Source: CAIZGX01 sp046048875 (GTDB lineage: Bacteria; Bacteroidota; Bacteroidia; Flavobacteriales_D; Sanyastnellaceae). From it: a stretch of 64,000 nucleotides of DNA. The notes beneath the pieces are model-generated. The model saw nothing but the letters and a program-made list of their open reading frames with translations. It made no database searches and had not been told where the DNA came from. Every line of letters begins with the position of its first letter. Within the stretch, counting starts at the first letter, position 1. The position numbers and the translations under genes are program-made. This document shows, piece after piece, positions 18,362 through 27,329 of this stretch. The stretch is from the NCBI GenBank assembly GCA_046048875.1, contig JBJOFG010000013.1, forward strand, positions 248,001 to 312,000, given 5' to 3'.

Positions 18362-18390
18362 ATAAAAAAAAGGCGTGAAAATTCACGCCT
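18362..18390 (-). terminator. Intrinsic terminator for the leftward secreted-protein gene
   Basis: AGGCGTGAA pairs with TTCACGCCT across a 2-nt loop (18371-18390). The A-run on its left becomes a T-run on the minus strand, which fits termination of the gene at 18455-18994. Confidence 0.75.
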
Positions 18391-18454
18391 CAGTATTGGA
18401 TGAAACTATCAAAAGAAAATTAAAACGTAAGTTATGATAGCGGTTTTTATGCGA

Positions 18455-18994
18455 TTACATTTTAGCTTTAGCTTGTTCAAGCAATCCGTAAACTGCTGAT
18501 AAGTCGGCACTTTCGAGCCAAACATAACTTTTGCCATCGTACTTCTCTAGCTTCAGGTAGCATGACCATGCGCCCTTACTTGTAAAACAACCACACTCAA
18601 ATCCACCGCGACTTCTGTAATATACTTCAGTATAATTGGCCGGAACGGTAAGCATGACATTGTCTTGCATTAATTTTATTGATTTCATTAGACCATCAAT
18701 TTCATCAACATCAAGAATTGCAACTTTCGTATCTGTTGAATAGGACGACGCAACATCGTACTCAAATTTTAAAGCATTTGTTTTAGTATTTGAAATTAGA
18801 TCTGTGTAATAAAGCACTTGGATTTTGGCCTTTTTAATCGAGCCAATTTCTACAAACTCTTTTTGCATAAGCGCACCTGCCTTTGCCGAAAAAACCTCCG
18901 CATTACTTAATTCTTTTTCTTTTGCTGGAGTCTGAGCAAACGTTTGAAGCGATGCCAAAAAAATGGCTGTAGTAATAATTAATTTCATTTTCAT
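18455..18994 (-). CDS. Secreted hypothetical protein (179 aa)
   Basis: A signal peptide (MKMKLIITTAIFLASLQTFA, cut after FAQ) precedes a small soluble domain with no recognised motif. Features are a single Cys pair (ECGCF) near residue 137 and a C-terminal helix. It is probably periplasmic or surface exposed. The gene is divergent from the WYL regulator with ~100 bp between them, so the regulator could control both, but nothing in the sequence proves this. A strong terminator follows it. I do not know the family. Confidence 0.7.
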   Translation of the reverse strand: MKMKLIITTAIFLASLQTFAQTPAKEKELSNAEVFSAKAGALMQKEFVEIGSIKKAKIQVLYYTDLISNTKTNALKFEYDVASSYSTDTKVAILDVDEIDGLMKSIKLMQDNVMLTVPANYTEVYYRSRGGFECGCFTSKGAWSCYLKLEKYDGKSYVWLESADLSAVYGLLEQAKAKM

Positions 18995-19096
18995 TGTTAT
19001 AAGATTTGGGCAAATAAAGAGAATGATTTTGCCAAATAAGGTCAGTCGCTAGGCTGGTTGAATTGAATTGACTTTATTTGACAAACTATTTTAAAT

Positions 19097-19981
19097 ATGT
19101 TCAATCAAAATAGAATTTACAGGCTTTTTCAATTGATCAATTATCTGAAAGCCAAGCCTGCAAAATCGGTTCGAAGCATTGAGTCTTTTTTAGAGACTTC
19201 TGAAAGAACTGTGTATCGCTACCTTGATTTATTGGAAGACCTTGGCTTTGACATTGAGCGAGACAGTCACAATAAAATATTTATATCATCGAATTCCGAC
19301 ATGGCCATTATTCCTTTTACATCGCAGGAAGCGGAATACTTGAAACGACTGATACTTTCAGCGGGAAAAGAAAATCAGTTGGCACAGAGTGTTTTGAAAA
19401 AGGTGCATCAATCGAGCGAAATTCAAGTTGGTGCTGAAAGTTTATATAAAGCACACCTATCAAAAATTGTTGAACAGATTTCAGTGGCCATTGTAGATGG
19501 AAAACAACTGTTGATCAAAGGCTATCATTCTGCGAACAGTCAAAGTGTAACTGACCGACTGATTGAACCCACATGTTTTACTGAAAATTACGATTCGGTA
19601 TCTGCTTTTGAGGTAAAGACTAAAGTCAATAAGTATTTCAATATTGAGCGAATGACTTCGGTGGAAATTCAGGATACGCCAATGAAATATGAAGATCTCC
19701 ATGAATTTTACAAGCCCGATATTTTTGGATTCCAGGGTAAGAGCATGAACAAGGAAATAGAATTGGAAATGTCAATGCGCGCCTACCTCGTTCTAAAAGA
19801 AGAATATCCTATGAGTGCGGCTTTCATCAAGCCCCTCCCCGATTCAAGCAAGTATTATTTCAAAGCAAAGGTTCAAAGCTTTTTAGCGCCGGGAAGATTT
19901 GTGTTGGGATTTTTAGAGGAAGTAAAGGTGGTTGGTTCAAAGGAGTTTGTTCGATATGTTCAGAAGGTGAAGAAAAAATAG
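19097..19981 (+). CDS. HTH-WYL transcriptional regulator (294 aa)
   Basis: The N-terminal ~70 residues form a DeoR-type winged helix (SIESFLETSERTVYRYLDLLEDLGFDIERD). Residues ~120-215 fit a WYL ligand-sensing domain: a beta core beginning at KIVEQISVAIVDGKQLLIKGYHS, although the Trp-Tyr-Leu triad itself is not obvious. The C-terminus matches the WCX extension (AYLVLKEEYP, then residues near SFLAPGRFVLGFL). WYL regulators frequently sit in and control CRISPR and phage-defence loci, and this one is 0.35 kb from a CRISPR array. Control of the locus is inference from position only. Confidence 0.8.
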   Translation: MFNQNRIYRLFQLINYLKAKPAKSVRSIESFLETSERTVYRYLDLLEDLGFDIERDSHNKIFISSNSDMAIIPFTSQEAEYLKRLILSAGKENQLAQSVLKKVHQSSEIQVGAESLYKAHLSKIVEQISVAIVDGKQLLIKGYHSANSQSVTDRLIEPTCFTENYDSVSAFEVKTKVNKYFNIERMTSVEIQDTPMKYEDLHEFYKPDIFGFQGKSMNKEIELEMSMRAYLVLKEEYPMSAAFIKPLPDSSKYYFKAKVQSFLAPGRFVLGFLEEVKVVGSKEFVRYVQKVKKK

Positions 19982-19983
19982 CC

Positions 19984-20324
19984 CGGGAGATATGCTTCGC
20001 GAATGTCTGCGACGATTTTTATTGAAACGGAATCAGAAAGAGAAACAGAATGGGTGTAATGGGAAAAGTCCGATCGATTGGACTTTTGAAAAGTGCGATG
20101 CATCGCACTCTATTTATGAGTCCTTTCGAAAGGACTGAGAAATACTTAAGCTTGAAAAGTCTAATCGATAAGACTTTTATTCGAAGTGAAAGTATCAACA
20201 ATCCAAATTGAAAGGAATGGCTGTAGTATATTCGAAAACAAATTGAACAAAATTTGAAAGTCTACTAGTAGTAGAGTTTTTAATTGATTGGACTATTTAA
20301 TTGAGTACGTTCGAACGTACTCGA
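19984..20324. repeat. Palindrome-rich intergenic block, right copy
   Basis: No gene here. It opens with CGAATG-class mini-hairpins (to ~20019), then repeats the left copy (18120-18230). Palindromes: AAAAGTCC/GGACTTTT (20064-20087), GTGCGATG/CATCGCAC (20093-20108), an 18-nt perfect palindrome 20119-20136, AAAAGTCT/AGACTTTT (20155-20178) and a 20-nt perfect palindrome 20303-20322 (GAGTACGTTCGAACGTACTC). The two AAAAGTCY hairpins differ by a matched base change on both arms. The block ends at the first degenerate CRISPR repeat. Confidence 0.7.
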
Positions 20325-21217
20325 ATTATGGCTGAATCTGTTCTATTGAGATCTTTGAATATTCGAAACAACTCTATGAGCGCGTTGTAGCTTTGTACGT
20401 TGTTGTGAATTGGTGTTTAATTGAGATCTTTGAAATATTCGAAACACCCCAAAACGAGCTCACGCCTTTGAACTACCAGTTGTGAATTGCTGTTTAATTG
20501 AGATCTTTGAAATATTCGAAACACCCGATTTCTGTCAAGAAATGGTTGCACTTTCGTTGTGAATTGCTGTTTAATTGAGATCTTTGAAATATTCGAAACA
20601 CCCTCATCATTCTTTAGCATCTAAACTATTCAGTTGTGAATTGCTGTTTAATTGAGATCTTTGAAATATTCGAAACACCTATGCGACCAATCGAGCGTGT
20701 TTCCGCTTGGTTGTGAATTGCTGTTTAATTGAGATCTTTGAAATATTCGAAACACCATGTATCTAGGAAAGTCGGCGATTGAATGGTTGTGAATTGCTGT
20801 TTAATTGAGATCTTTGAAATATTCGAAACACCCGAGGACTTGAAGGCAATAATCAAAGCTTAGTTGTGAATTGCTGTTTAATTGAGATCTTTGAAATATT
20901 CGAAACACCTGTGTTGCTATTTTGAAGAATATCTATTTAGTTGTGAATTGCTGTTTAATTGAGATCTTTGAAATATTCGAAACACCGAAGAACTAGACGC
21001 TATTCGTTTGGCTTTAGTTGTGAATTGCTGTTTAATTGAGATCTTTGAAATATTCGAAACACCCGGTAAGTTCAAGAAGACTACGGAGCAATTGTTGTGA
21101 ATTGCTGTTTAATTGAGATCTTTGAAATATTCGAAACACCTTCAGACGGAGACGATCGTATTGAGTTCAAGTTGTGAATTGCTGTTTAATTGAGATCTTT
21201 GAAATATTCGAAACACC
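20325..21217 (+). CRISPR. Type II-C CRISPR array: 11 full 47-nt repeats, one degenerate repeat, 11 spacers
   Basis: Full repeats start at 20402, 20479, 20556, 20633, 20710, 20786, 20863, 20940, 21017, 21094 and 21171. Each is 47 nt, beginning GTTGTGAATTG and ending ATTCGAAACACC. Spacers are 30 nt except one of 29 nt (20757-20785). The repeat at 20402 has one substitution (GGTG for GCTG). A degenerate repeat ends at ~20371, preserved only in its right half. The strand is set by pairing with the tracrRNA: the first 24 nt of the plus-strand repeat pair with the anti-repeat at 26162-26184. Degeneracy at the left suggests the left is the old end and the right, beside cas2, is the growing end. Confidence 0.97.
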
Positions 21218-21226
21218 CAAATGCGG

Positions 21227-21246
21227 CTTAAAAACCACGTTTTAAG
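21227..21246. other. Hairpin just beyond the last CRISPR repeat
   Basis: CTTAAAA (21227-21233) pairs with TTTTAAG (21240-21246). It lies 9 nt past the final repeat, in the presumed leader or integration region (21218-21303). The rest of that region has no gene. Confidence 0.4.
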
Positions 21247-21303
21247 GGAGTTACAGAGATATTTCACAATAAAAAAAAGAGACTGTTTCGAACTGAATAC
21301 AAG

Positions 21304-21328
21304 GGAAACCATTCGGTTTTCCTTTTTC
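21304..21328 (+). terminator. Probable terminator of the CRISPR transcript
   Basis: GGAAACC and GGTTTTCC form an imperfect stem around ATTC, followed on the plus strand by TTTTT. The T-run is on the right, so it would stop rightward transcripts from the array. It ends 2 bp before the cas2 stop codon, protecting the convergent cas genes. Confidence 0.6.
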
Positions 21329-21330
21329 AT

Positions 21331-21669
21331 TTAAAATAACTCCAACTGTTGTGGACCTGTGGGTGTATCGATAATCTTCTTTCCGAAAAATATTTCCATC
21401 TGTGCAAATTGCTTGTCTGTGACATGCAAAATTCCCACATGACCTTTTTTCGGAAGATTCAGTTTTACCCGACGAATATGAACTTCGGCATTTTCTCTGC
21501 TGGCGCAATGACGCAAATAAATACTGAACTGAAACATGGTGAATCCATCTTTCAGCAAGTCTTTTCGAAAGTCTGAGGCAATCTTACGCTCTTTCTTGGT
21601 CTCTACCGGTAAATCGAAAAAGACCAACAGCCACATAATCTTGTAGGCATTAATTCTGTCGAACGACAT
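21331..21669 (-). CDS. cas2: CRISPR-associated endonuclease Cas2 (112 aa)
   Basis: Cas2 bridges the Cas1 dimers in the spacer-integration complex. The ferredoxin-like start IMWLLVFFDLPVETKKER and the end PTGPQQLELF are typical of type II-C Cas2. I keep the start at 21669 because related Cas2 proteins have the same extra N-terminus (SFDRINAYKIMW-like); a shorter start at 21636 is possible. With the longer start the gene overlaps cas1 by 20 bp. It is the last gene of the cas operon and converges on the array. Confidence 0.93.
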   Translation of the reverse strand: MSFDRINAYKIMWLLVFFDLPVETKKERKIASDFRKDLLKDGFTMFQFSIYLRHCASRENAEVHIRRVKLNLPKKGHVGILHVTDKQFAQMEIFFGKKIIDTPTGPQQLELF

Positions 21670-22570
21670 GTGCTGGGAAATGAGGCAACAAAACCTTTTT
21701 CTCTTTCCCCTCGAAAACCTTGACCAACGAAGAAGTTGTCATGCTTGCTGCAATGAGCAAGGGCCTTCGTTCCTTTTCCAACATGACATCAAGTGTTGGA
21801 ATTTTTAATAAATGTAATTTCCATTCACGCGTGAGCTCCTCGCCTACTTCCATTTCGTGCACATGATTTAAGATGTACCAATCTACAATGGGTCTATACG
21901 GCTCCATAACATCGTCTGCCAAGCAATACGCATTGTATTGATTCTTGTGATGCACCCCAAAGGTTGGAAACAACCCCGATCCTACTAAGGCTCTTGCAAT
22001 AACGGCCCGTAATATGGCGTATCCGTAATTGAACAAGTGATTGGGCGGAGGACCTAACCGGTCTCGTCTAAATTCTTGTCCCTCGAATAGAACGTTCCAA
22101 TAATACGCCGCACCACGCGCCTCGAAGTTGTCTGTATCTCCCGAGCGCACTTCATTGGCCCAACGAATCAATGGTGCCGACTCTATGTCTTTTCGAAGCA
22201 CAACCTCTGCTTGGTTCTCTAATTTGCGTTTAATAAGTTGCGCCCAAATATTTTTCTTCAAGGGCTGTGACGCTGCAATTTGCATTTGAAAGCGTGCACT
22301 TTGCAGTGTATTTCCTTCTAACGGTAACCATAATCCAATGGGCATGTGCTTCGCATCGCAACCGATGACTGCCACTCCTTTTTCCAACAGAAAAGAGAGT
22401 AGAGCTGTTGTTATTGTTGTATGCTCTGATTCCAACATGAGTACACCCAAGTCTTCAACGGGAACCGTGCGTTCAAATTTTTCCGTGTCGTCTAATCTTC
22501 GCACGACCATTTGCTGTTGTCGCAAATTCAAAATCGATGCCGATTCAATGACTAAGGTTCGCTTGATCAT
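21650..22570 (-). CDS. cas1: CRISPR-associated integrase Cas1 (306 aa)
   Basis: Full-length type II Cas1. Conserved features include KRTLVIESASIL at the N-terminus, the central ARGAAYYWNVLF segment with the catalytic Glu region, the NYGYAILRAVIARALVGSGL helix and the HHKNQYNAYCLADDVMEPYRP catalytic His/Asp region (split over two motifs here). Cas1 carries out the cutting and joining steps of spacer integration. It overlaps cas9 by 4 bp and cas2 by 20 bp, so the three cas genes form one tight operon. No Csn2 or Cas4 is present, which fits subtype II-C. Confidence 0.96.
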   Translation of the reverse strand: MIKRTLVIESASILNLRQQQMVVRRLDDTEKFERTVPVEDLGVLMLESEHTTITTALLSFLLEKGVAVIGCDAKHMPIGLWLPLEGNTLQSARFQMQIAASQPLKKNIWAQLIKRKLENQAEVVLRKDIESAPLIRWANEVRSGDTDNFEARGAAYYWNVLFEGQEFRRDRLGPPPNHLFNYGYAILRAVIARALVGSGLFPTFGVHHKNQYNAYCLADDVMEPYRPIVDWYILNHVHEMEVGEELTREWKLHLLKIPTLDVMLEKERRPLLIAASMTTSSLVKVFEGKEKKVLLPHFPAHVVRQN

Positions 22571-25500
22571 AACAACTCGCCAAGAATGTTAATTCGCACC
22601 GCTTTTGGGTTAATCCTCTGCATTGCGCCAAGGGATTGAATATTATAGTAAACGTTCATTTCCGTATTCTCTTTAGAGTCTACAAGATTAGTTTCAGAAA
22701 TTAATCTAAAAACGACGTTAGGCGTCCCAGCAGCATTCTTTCCAACCTTTTGCATTCTGTAAAAACATTGTTTTCCATCTGTATTTTGAATTTCAAACAA
22801 ATCATTTTGCTCGAATTTCCATTTCAGTTTCGAACCTTCATATTCATTTAAGTATAACGGTATGCCATTGGCCTTGCGCTCGAAGGCTTCTTGGAAAGAA
22901 ATCATGACATCGAATAGGTTTCCGTCAGGTCTTTCGTAAACCGCCAGGTGATGGTTGTTTCCAGAGTCTACAAAACCTTTGGCTTCGGTTGGACTGACTT
23001 GTTTTTGAGGAACTACTTTTCCTAAACCGGTTTTTAAACGAACGGTGCGGATAGGAATTTTCTTTTCCTCGTTGAACCAAATGGGTTCTGTACCTATGTT
23101 TTTAATGGCTTCCTTTTCATTCGGATATTTGTCGAAGAATGCCTGAAGTTTTTGCCTAACCGCAGGATCTACGACATATTCGACATCTTTCAGTTTAATG
23201 GAAGCTAACGGATATTTTACTACCGCTTCTTCGTTCCATTCGTAGATTTCCACTTTTTTAATTGCTGTAACGCCATCGGATAAAAAAATCGGTGCTTTGA
23301 AAGCCTTCGCCAAATCTCCGTTGTATTCTTTTATTCGTTCACGAATAACCACGCGTAAATATTTATCTGCAATGAGCCATTCCGGATTGAAATTTTTATT
23401 CAGTTGCACTTCACGCTTGCTCTGAATTTTTATTTTTCCGTAAACCGTTTCTTTCGATAAGGCACCACGCGGAATAATGCTCACGTGACCGGTGGCCTTG
23501 TTTTTACTCTTACTAGAAACACGCTTACCGGGTTTAAACGAAACAATAATCTTAGATGCTCTTTCAACAATATCGTCTACCTGAAACGGTGCTTTTCCAG
23601 CAATGTCTTTCAATTTAAAATGCTCGGCATCTTTTAGTCCATCGGCAGTATTGGTCTTGTTCACAAACTGATTCAGTCTATTCAACGACTGAATGTAACT
23701 CTGCTTGGTGCAGGCTACCACCAAGGCGTCTATGGCGTGATGGCGATGATCATCACGCTTACTCCATCCTTCAATGTTGTAAATGCGTTTGCCGTCTTCT
23801 CTGGTTTCAATAGAGGTTAGACCTAACTTTTCATAACGTTCCCAATTCACTTTTTTCAAGACATCGTTCCATCCCCATTTCTCGCGAAGGAAATCTGTAA
23901 CACCTCCACTTGTTGCGTGAACGTTTCTGCAAACCAAGCCCAAAACTTGTGATGCCTTCTTCGAGATGTATTGTGTTTGTCTTAACTGACGTTCAATAAA
24001 ATCTTTCGGGATATCTTTCTCCGTGCATAGCAAACGTTGGTATTTCGTTCTAGAAATTTTCCCACCATTCACTCCTGCTTTCATCCACAAATTCACCATA
24101 GCAATGTAATCGTCGAACGACTGCAATCCTGCAATGGGTTGCGCTTTCATAAAATCGAAGGCGGTCATGTTTCCTTTCGCTTTATTTACCCACGACTCTG
24201 CCATGGTTTTGTTGGAAAGACTATCGTCGAACAATCGTGATTTTGGAATGATGTGCTCAACGTCTACTCCTGCGCCATTTAAAAAGTCTGCTAACGCAAT
24301 GCGCTTGCCTGTGTATGGAGAAATTCCTCCCACCTCTTCATAGATTTTAACTTTATTAATAAGTGATTTGGTAATCTTCACGAAACCGTATTCTTTTCTT
24401 AAACGATCTTCAATTTCCTTATTTCGTTTTTCATTCTTCGAAATATTCGATGCCGTTCTGTTACGTTCGTCTTTGCTTTGTTTCAGTTCACGCGCCAATT
24501 CAACCCGAATTTCATCGGGTCTTCCGTAGTTGGGATGTTCTATGATTGCATTTACAATATTGATTAATTGATTCAGCACTTTTTCAACTACTGGCTGACG
24601 AAGACTATTCTTTTGTAACAATGGAATTTTATCTAGCAGCACTCGCGCTTCATTTTCTGCCTTGTCTAAATAATCTGAATGTCTGTAGCCCGCGCATTCC
24701 ATTGCACGCGAATAACCGTTGCCTTCCATGAGGTAAGGTAAAATCTTTTTAATTGCGGCTGCACTCTTGTTACTGAAGCCAGCCTTGGTGAAATCGATCT
24801 TTACTAGTCGTCTAGCCATTTCAAAAGAGCAGTTAAAATCTTCAACCAGATTTTTCATTAACGTCTCTTCATTATCTACAGAATAAAGTAGATGCCACAA
24901 TCGGTAGTAATTAGACTTTTCAAAAGAGTTGTTTATACGCTTCGAATAAAAATTAAATACCTCGCCCGTTTCTTCATCTACTAATGTTTGTTCTTTATCT
25001 TCGATTAAATCAATAGACACAGAGAAATCTTGCAACAGAGCTAATAGCTCTGCCTCTCCATCGAGACCTTTAATGGCATTTGCGATGGTTGAGAATGTGG
25101 TGTCTCCTTGGATTCCTTTCTCGCCAATATTGTGTGTGCTATCTTTTGGAACACCCAATAGTTTAATTATTTCAGCTGGTAAAGCCTTGGCCTTCCATTT
25201 TAAGCTTTCTGAAACTTTGGCAAATGCTTCAGCTGAAACCTCTATAGGTTTTCCGTATTCATCTTTGAAGCGGATGTTGTTTACGGCCTCATAAATTTTC
25301 GACCATTGGGCCAAAGGAGATGATTTCGGAGTAACGCGAGGTGATACATCCATTTTCTTTCCGTTCACCCATTGGTATCGCTTTTCAAATTCACATCGGC
25401 TCACCAATGCCTTTTGAGATTTAAGCGGTCTTTGATGAAAGATAATTTCATCTTGAATTCGAGTTCTTAATTCTTCGGTAAGGGTATTGGAATAAAATTT

Positions 25501-26121
25501 AGATTGACATTCCCAAATTGCATTGAACTCATTGGCATATGCCTGTCTCGGAAAAATTCTTCCCTTCAATTTAAAATACTGATCATTCGAAAGTTCTTGG
25601 AACATGTATTGTCCAATGGTTTGCTTTGCTTCTTCAAGCATTTGAGCGTTCTTTCGAATTTCAGCTTTGTATTCAGATTCTTTTTTGGGATCCTCTTCTG
25701 CACCGTCGGTTTTGCGATTGCTTTTAAATCCTCGCTTTTGATTTAGGTGATACAATACGCGACCTAGTTCATCCAATGAAATCTGTTCGCTTGCAGCTTT
25801 CGCTCTTAATTCCCAAAGAGAGAGTTTTGATAAACCTTCGAAAAGTTCTTTGCCTGGATCAATCCCAGCCTCTACCAAAGCCTTGCGCAGAAGATCTTTG
25901 CGTAGCGTTCTTCTATAAATGTTGCGTCGCATTCCACGCTTCATTCTTCGCTTTGCATTTTTCGAAATGGCATTGCCAGCGGTGAATTCATCACGTTCGT
26001 CTGTACTCAAAGGAATAATGCGAACTCCCATTCCAAGAATGGTTGAAGCTTTTTCGTCTTCTTGTATATAAGCCCAACCGATAGATGCTACTCCGAGGTC
26101 TAATCCTAAAACTTTTTTCAT
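22567..26121 (-). CDS. cas9: CRISPR-associated endonuclease Cas9, subtype II-C (1184 aa)
   Basis: The RNA-guided DNA nuclease. RuvC-I is GLDLGVASIGW with Asp8; an Arg-rich bridge helix follows (AKRRMKRGMRRNIYRRTLRK, ~55-75). RuvC-II has RVELAREL with Glu541; the HNH centre is VDVEHIIPKSRLFDD with His623; RuvC-III is HHAIDALVVACT with Asp798. All catalytic residues look intact, so both nuclease sites should work. The last ~350 residues are the PAM-interacting region. Length is intermediate between small II-C enzymes and the larger Bacteroidota ones. It is first in the cas operon and divergent from the tracrRNA. The PAM cannot be read from this sequence. Confidence 0.98.
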   Translation of the reverse strand: MKKVLGLDLGVASIGWAYIQEDEKASTILGMGVRIIPLSTDERDEFTAGNAISKNAKRRMKRGMRRNIYRRTLRKDLLRKALVEAGIDPGKELFEGLSKLSLWELRAKAASEQISLDELGRVLYHLNQKRGFKSNRKTDGAEEDPKKESEYKAEIRKNAQMLEEAKQTIGQYMFQELSNDQYFKLKGRIFPRQAYANEFNAIWECQSKFYSNTLTEELRTRIQDEIIFHQRPLKSQKALVSRCEFEKRYQWVNGKKMDVSPRVTPKSSPLAQWSKIYEAVNNIRFKDEYGKPIEVSAEAFAKVSESLKWKAKALPAEIIKLLGVPKDSTHNIGEKGIQGDTTFSTIANAIKGLDGEAELLALLQDFSVSIDLIEDKEQTLVDEETGEVFNFYSKRINNSFEKSNYYRLWHLLYSVDNEETLMKNLVEDFNCSFEMARRLVKIDFTKAGFSNKSAAAIKKILPYLMEGNGYSRAMECAGYRHSDYLDKAENEARVLLDKIPLLQKNSLRQPVVEKVLNQLINIVNAIIEHPNYGRPDEIRVELARELKQSKDERNRTASNISKNEKRNKEIEDRLRKEYGFVKITKSLINKVKIYEEVGGISPYTGKRIALADFLNGAGVDVEHIIPKSRLFDDSLSNKTMAESWVNKAKGNMTAFDFMKAQPIAGLQSFDDYIAMVNLWMKAGVNGGKISRTKYQRLLCTEKDIPKDFIERQLRQTQYISKKASQVLGLVCRNVHATSGGVTDFLREKWGWNDVLKKVNWERYEKLGLTSIETREDGKRIYNIEGWSKRDDHRHHAIDALVVACTKQSYIQSLNRLNQFVNKTNTADGLKDAEHFKLKDIAGKAPFQVDDIVERASKIIVSFKPGKRVSSKSKNKATGHVSIIPRGALSKETVYGKIKIQSKREVQLNKNFNPEWLIADKYLRVVIRERIKEYNGDLAKAFKAPIFLSDGVTAIKKVEIYEWNEEAVVKYPLASIKLKDVEYVVDPAVRQKLQAFFDKYPNEKEAIKNIGTEPIWFNEEKKIPIRTVRLKTGLGKVVPQKQVSPTEAKGFVDSGNNHHLAVYERPDGNLFDVMISFQEAFERKANGIPLYLNEYEGSKLKWKFEQNDLFEIQNTDGKQCFYRMQKVGKNAAGTPNVVFRLISETNLVDSKENTEMNVYYNIQSLGAMQRINPKAVRINILGELL

Positions 26122-26149
26122 AATTTATCTCTACGTAAAATAATTCTTC

Positions 26150-26157
26150 TATATTCG
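26150..26157 (+). promoter_or_regulatory. Possible -7 element for the tracrRNA
   Basis: TATATTCG has one mismatch to TAnnTTTG and lies 5-8 nt before the start of the anti-repeat. The 3' end of every CRISPR repeat carries a similar AATATTCG followed by 7 nt, which could act in the same way. Confidence 0.35.
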
Positions 26158-26161
26158 TGTC

Positions 26162-26237
26162 CTCAATTAACAGCAATTCACAATAAGGTCTATGACCGTT
26201 GTGAAAACATTCAAAGCGGGGCGACTCGCTTTTTTTT
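26162..26237 (+). ncRNA. tracrRNA for the type II-C system
   Basis: 26162-26184 is an anti-repeat: it pairs with the first 24 nt of the CRISPR repeat over 23 bp with a single bulged U and a terminal G-U. It is followed directly by AAGGTC-TAT-GACC (hairpin 26187-26197), which resembles the nexus hairpin of other tracrRNAs, a short linker, then AAAGCG/CGCTTT (26213-26232) and a run of eight T (26230-26237). This order of anti-repeat, nexus and terminator sets the strand as plus, divergent from cas9. Exact 5' end is inferred. Confidence 0.9.
26213..26237 (+). terminator. Intrinsic terminator of the tracrRNA
   Basis: Stem AAAGCG/CGCTTT with an 8-nt loop and eight T residues. Between here and the Fic gene stop at 26370 I see nothing recognisable. 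Confidence 0.85.
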
Positions 26238-26369
26238 ATGTCCTCACTTTTCTTAAACTCTCTCTAGAATGGCTGTTATTCAAGAAACGCAGTACAAATT
26301 AAGCCTTACTCTAAAGCCATCGTAAATTGTTAATTACTTTTCTTTAATAAGAGTCAATAGAACGTATAC

Positions 26370-27323
26370 TCACCTCTTCCGCTTTCTGTTTAAATGATAT
26401 TCTTCAACCGCTTCGGCGGTGGTGAGCCAGTTGCGGCCGTCTTTGTAGCCAGCGATTTTACCTTGACGAATGAGTAAGCTTAAATACTCTTGTCCGTATG
26501 GAAGCGAGATCTCTTCCACAATAGACGAGATGGGCAGATAACCGTCGTGCTTGTTTTCGAGATGACTTAAATAAATATCTAACGAACGCTCTAACGCTTG
26601 TAAGACCATGAGGACAAGCTTCTCGTAGTTGCCCTGATTGCCTTTGTTCAACGCGTCGTAATACTTTTTGCGATCTTGCTGAAGAATAATGGCCGGCGGA
26701 TATCCAGCACTCATGAGAATTAAATTGAACATGAGCCGAACGGTTCTTCCATTCCCGTCAAAAAACGGATGAATCCAAACCATGCGATGATGAAAGATCG
26801 TAGAACGAACAATTAATGGGAGTGATTTCTCTTCATTCACCCAATCAATCAACTCGTCCATGAACCCATCTACCTTCAAGGCATTCGGAGGTGTGAAGTT
26901 CGCTCCTGTTATGCGCACGCCCGCATTGCGATATCGACCTGCGTATTCCTTTTCAATGCGCTGCAACACCAAACTGTGAATGTGCAATATGTCCTTAGCC
27001 TTTATTTTGTATTTCGGATTCACCAAGGTCTCCAAAAACTGAATGGCCTCGTGGTGATTCAAGGTTTCAAAATGTTCTCGCAGCGACTTCCCTCCTACGG
27101 TTAATCCGTCTGATAATATCACTTTTGTCTCTTGCAGCGTCAGCGTGTTCCCTTCTATTCCATTGGAATGATACGTCCACTCCATTACAAGACTCTCACG
27201 CAATTTCTCAATGGCTATCGCAGGAATCGGACGCAGCTTGGCTAAGCGATCTTTCTTCGCTTCAACGCGTTCCAACAACGATTGCACTTTTTCTTGTCCC
27301 CAAGGATTGGTTTGCCATTTCAT
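26370..27323 (-). CDS. Fic-family protein (317 aa)
   Basis: The Fic catalytic motif HPFFDGNGRTVR is intact (~residues 187-198). An N-terminal helix carries SNGIEGNTLTL, which fits the inhibitory (S/T)xxxE(G/N) motif of class II Fic proteins, so self-inhibition is likely. The C-terminal ~70 residues look like a winged helix (LPYGQEYLSLLIRQGKIAGY, with DGRNWLTTAEA). Fic enzymes transfer AMP or related groups to target hydroxyls. It lies between the CRISPR locus and a toxin-antitoxin pair, so a defence or stress role is plausible. Target unknown. Confidence 0.9.
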   Translation of the reverse strand: MKWQTNPWGQEKVQSLLERVEAKKDRLAKLRPIPAIAIEKLRESLVMEWTYHSNGIEGNTLTLQETKVILSDGLTVGGKSLREHFETLNHHEAIQFLETLVNPKYKIKAKDILHIHSLVLQRIEKEYAGRYRNAGVRITGANFTPPNALKVDGFMDELIDWVNEEKSLPLIVRSTIFHHRMVWIHPFFDGNGRTVRLMFNLILMSAGYPPAIILQQDRKKYYDALNKGNQGNYEKLVLMVLQALERSLDIYLSHLENKHDGYLPISSIVEEISLPYGQEYLSLLIRQGKIAGYKDGRNWLTTAEAVEEYHLNRKRKR

Positions 27324-27329
27324 AGCGCT

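Noticed and set aside
20417..20620. Open frames within and beside the CRISPR array
   Set aside because: They encode the repeat and spacers in a reading frame by chance.
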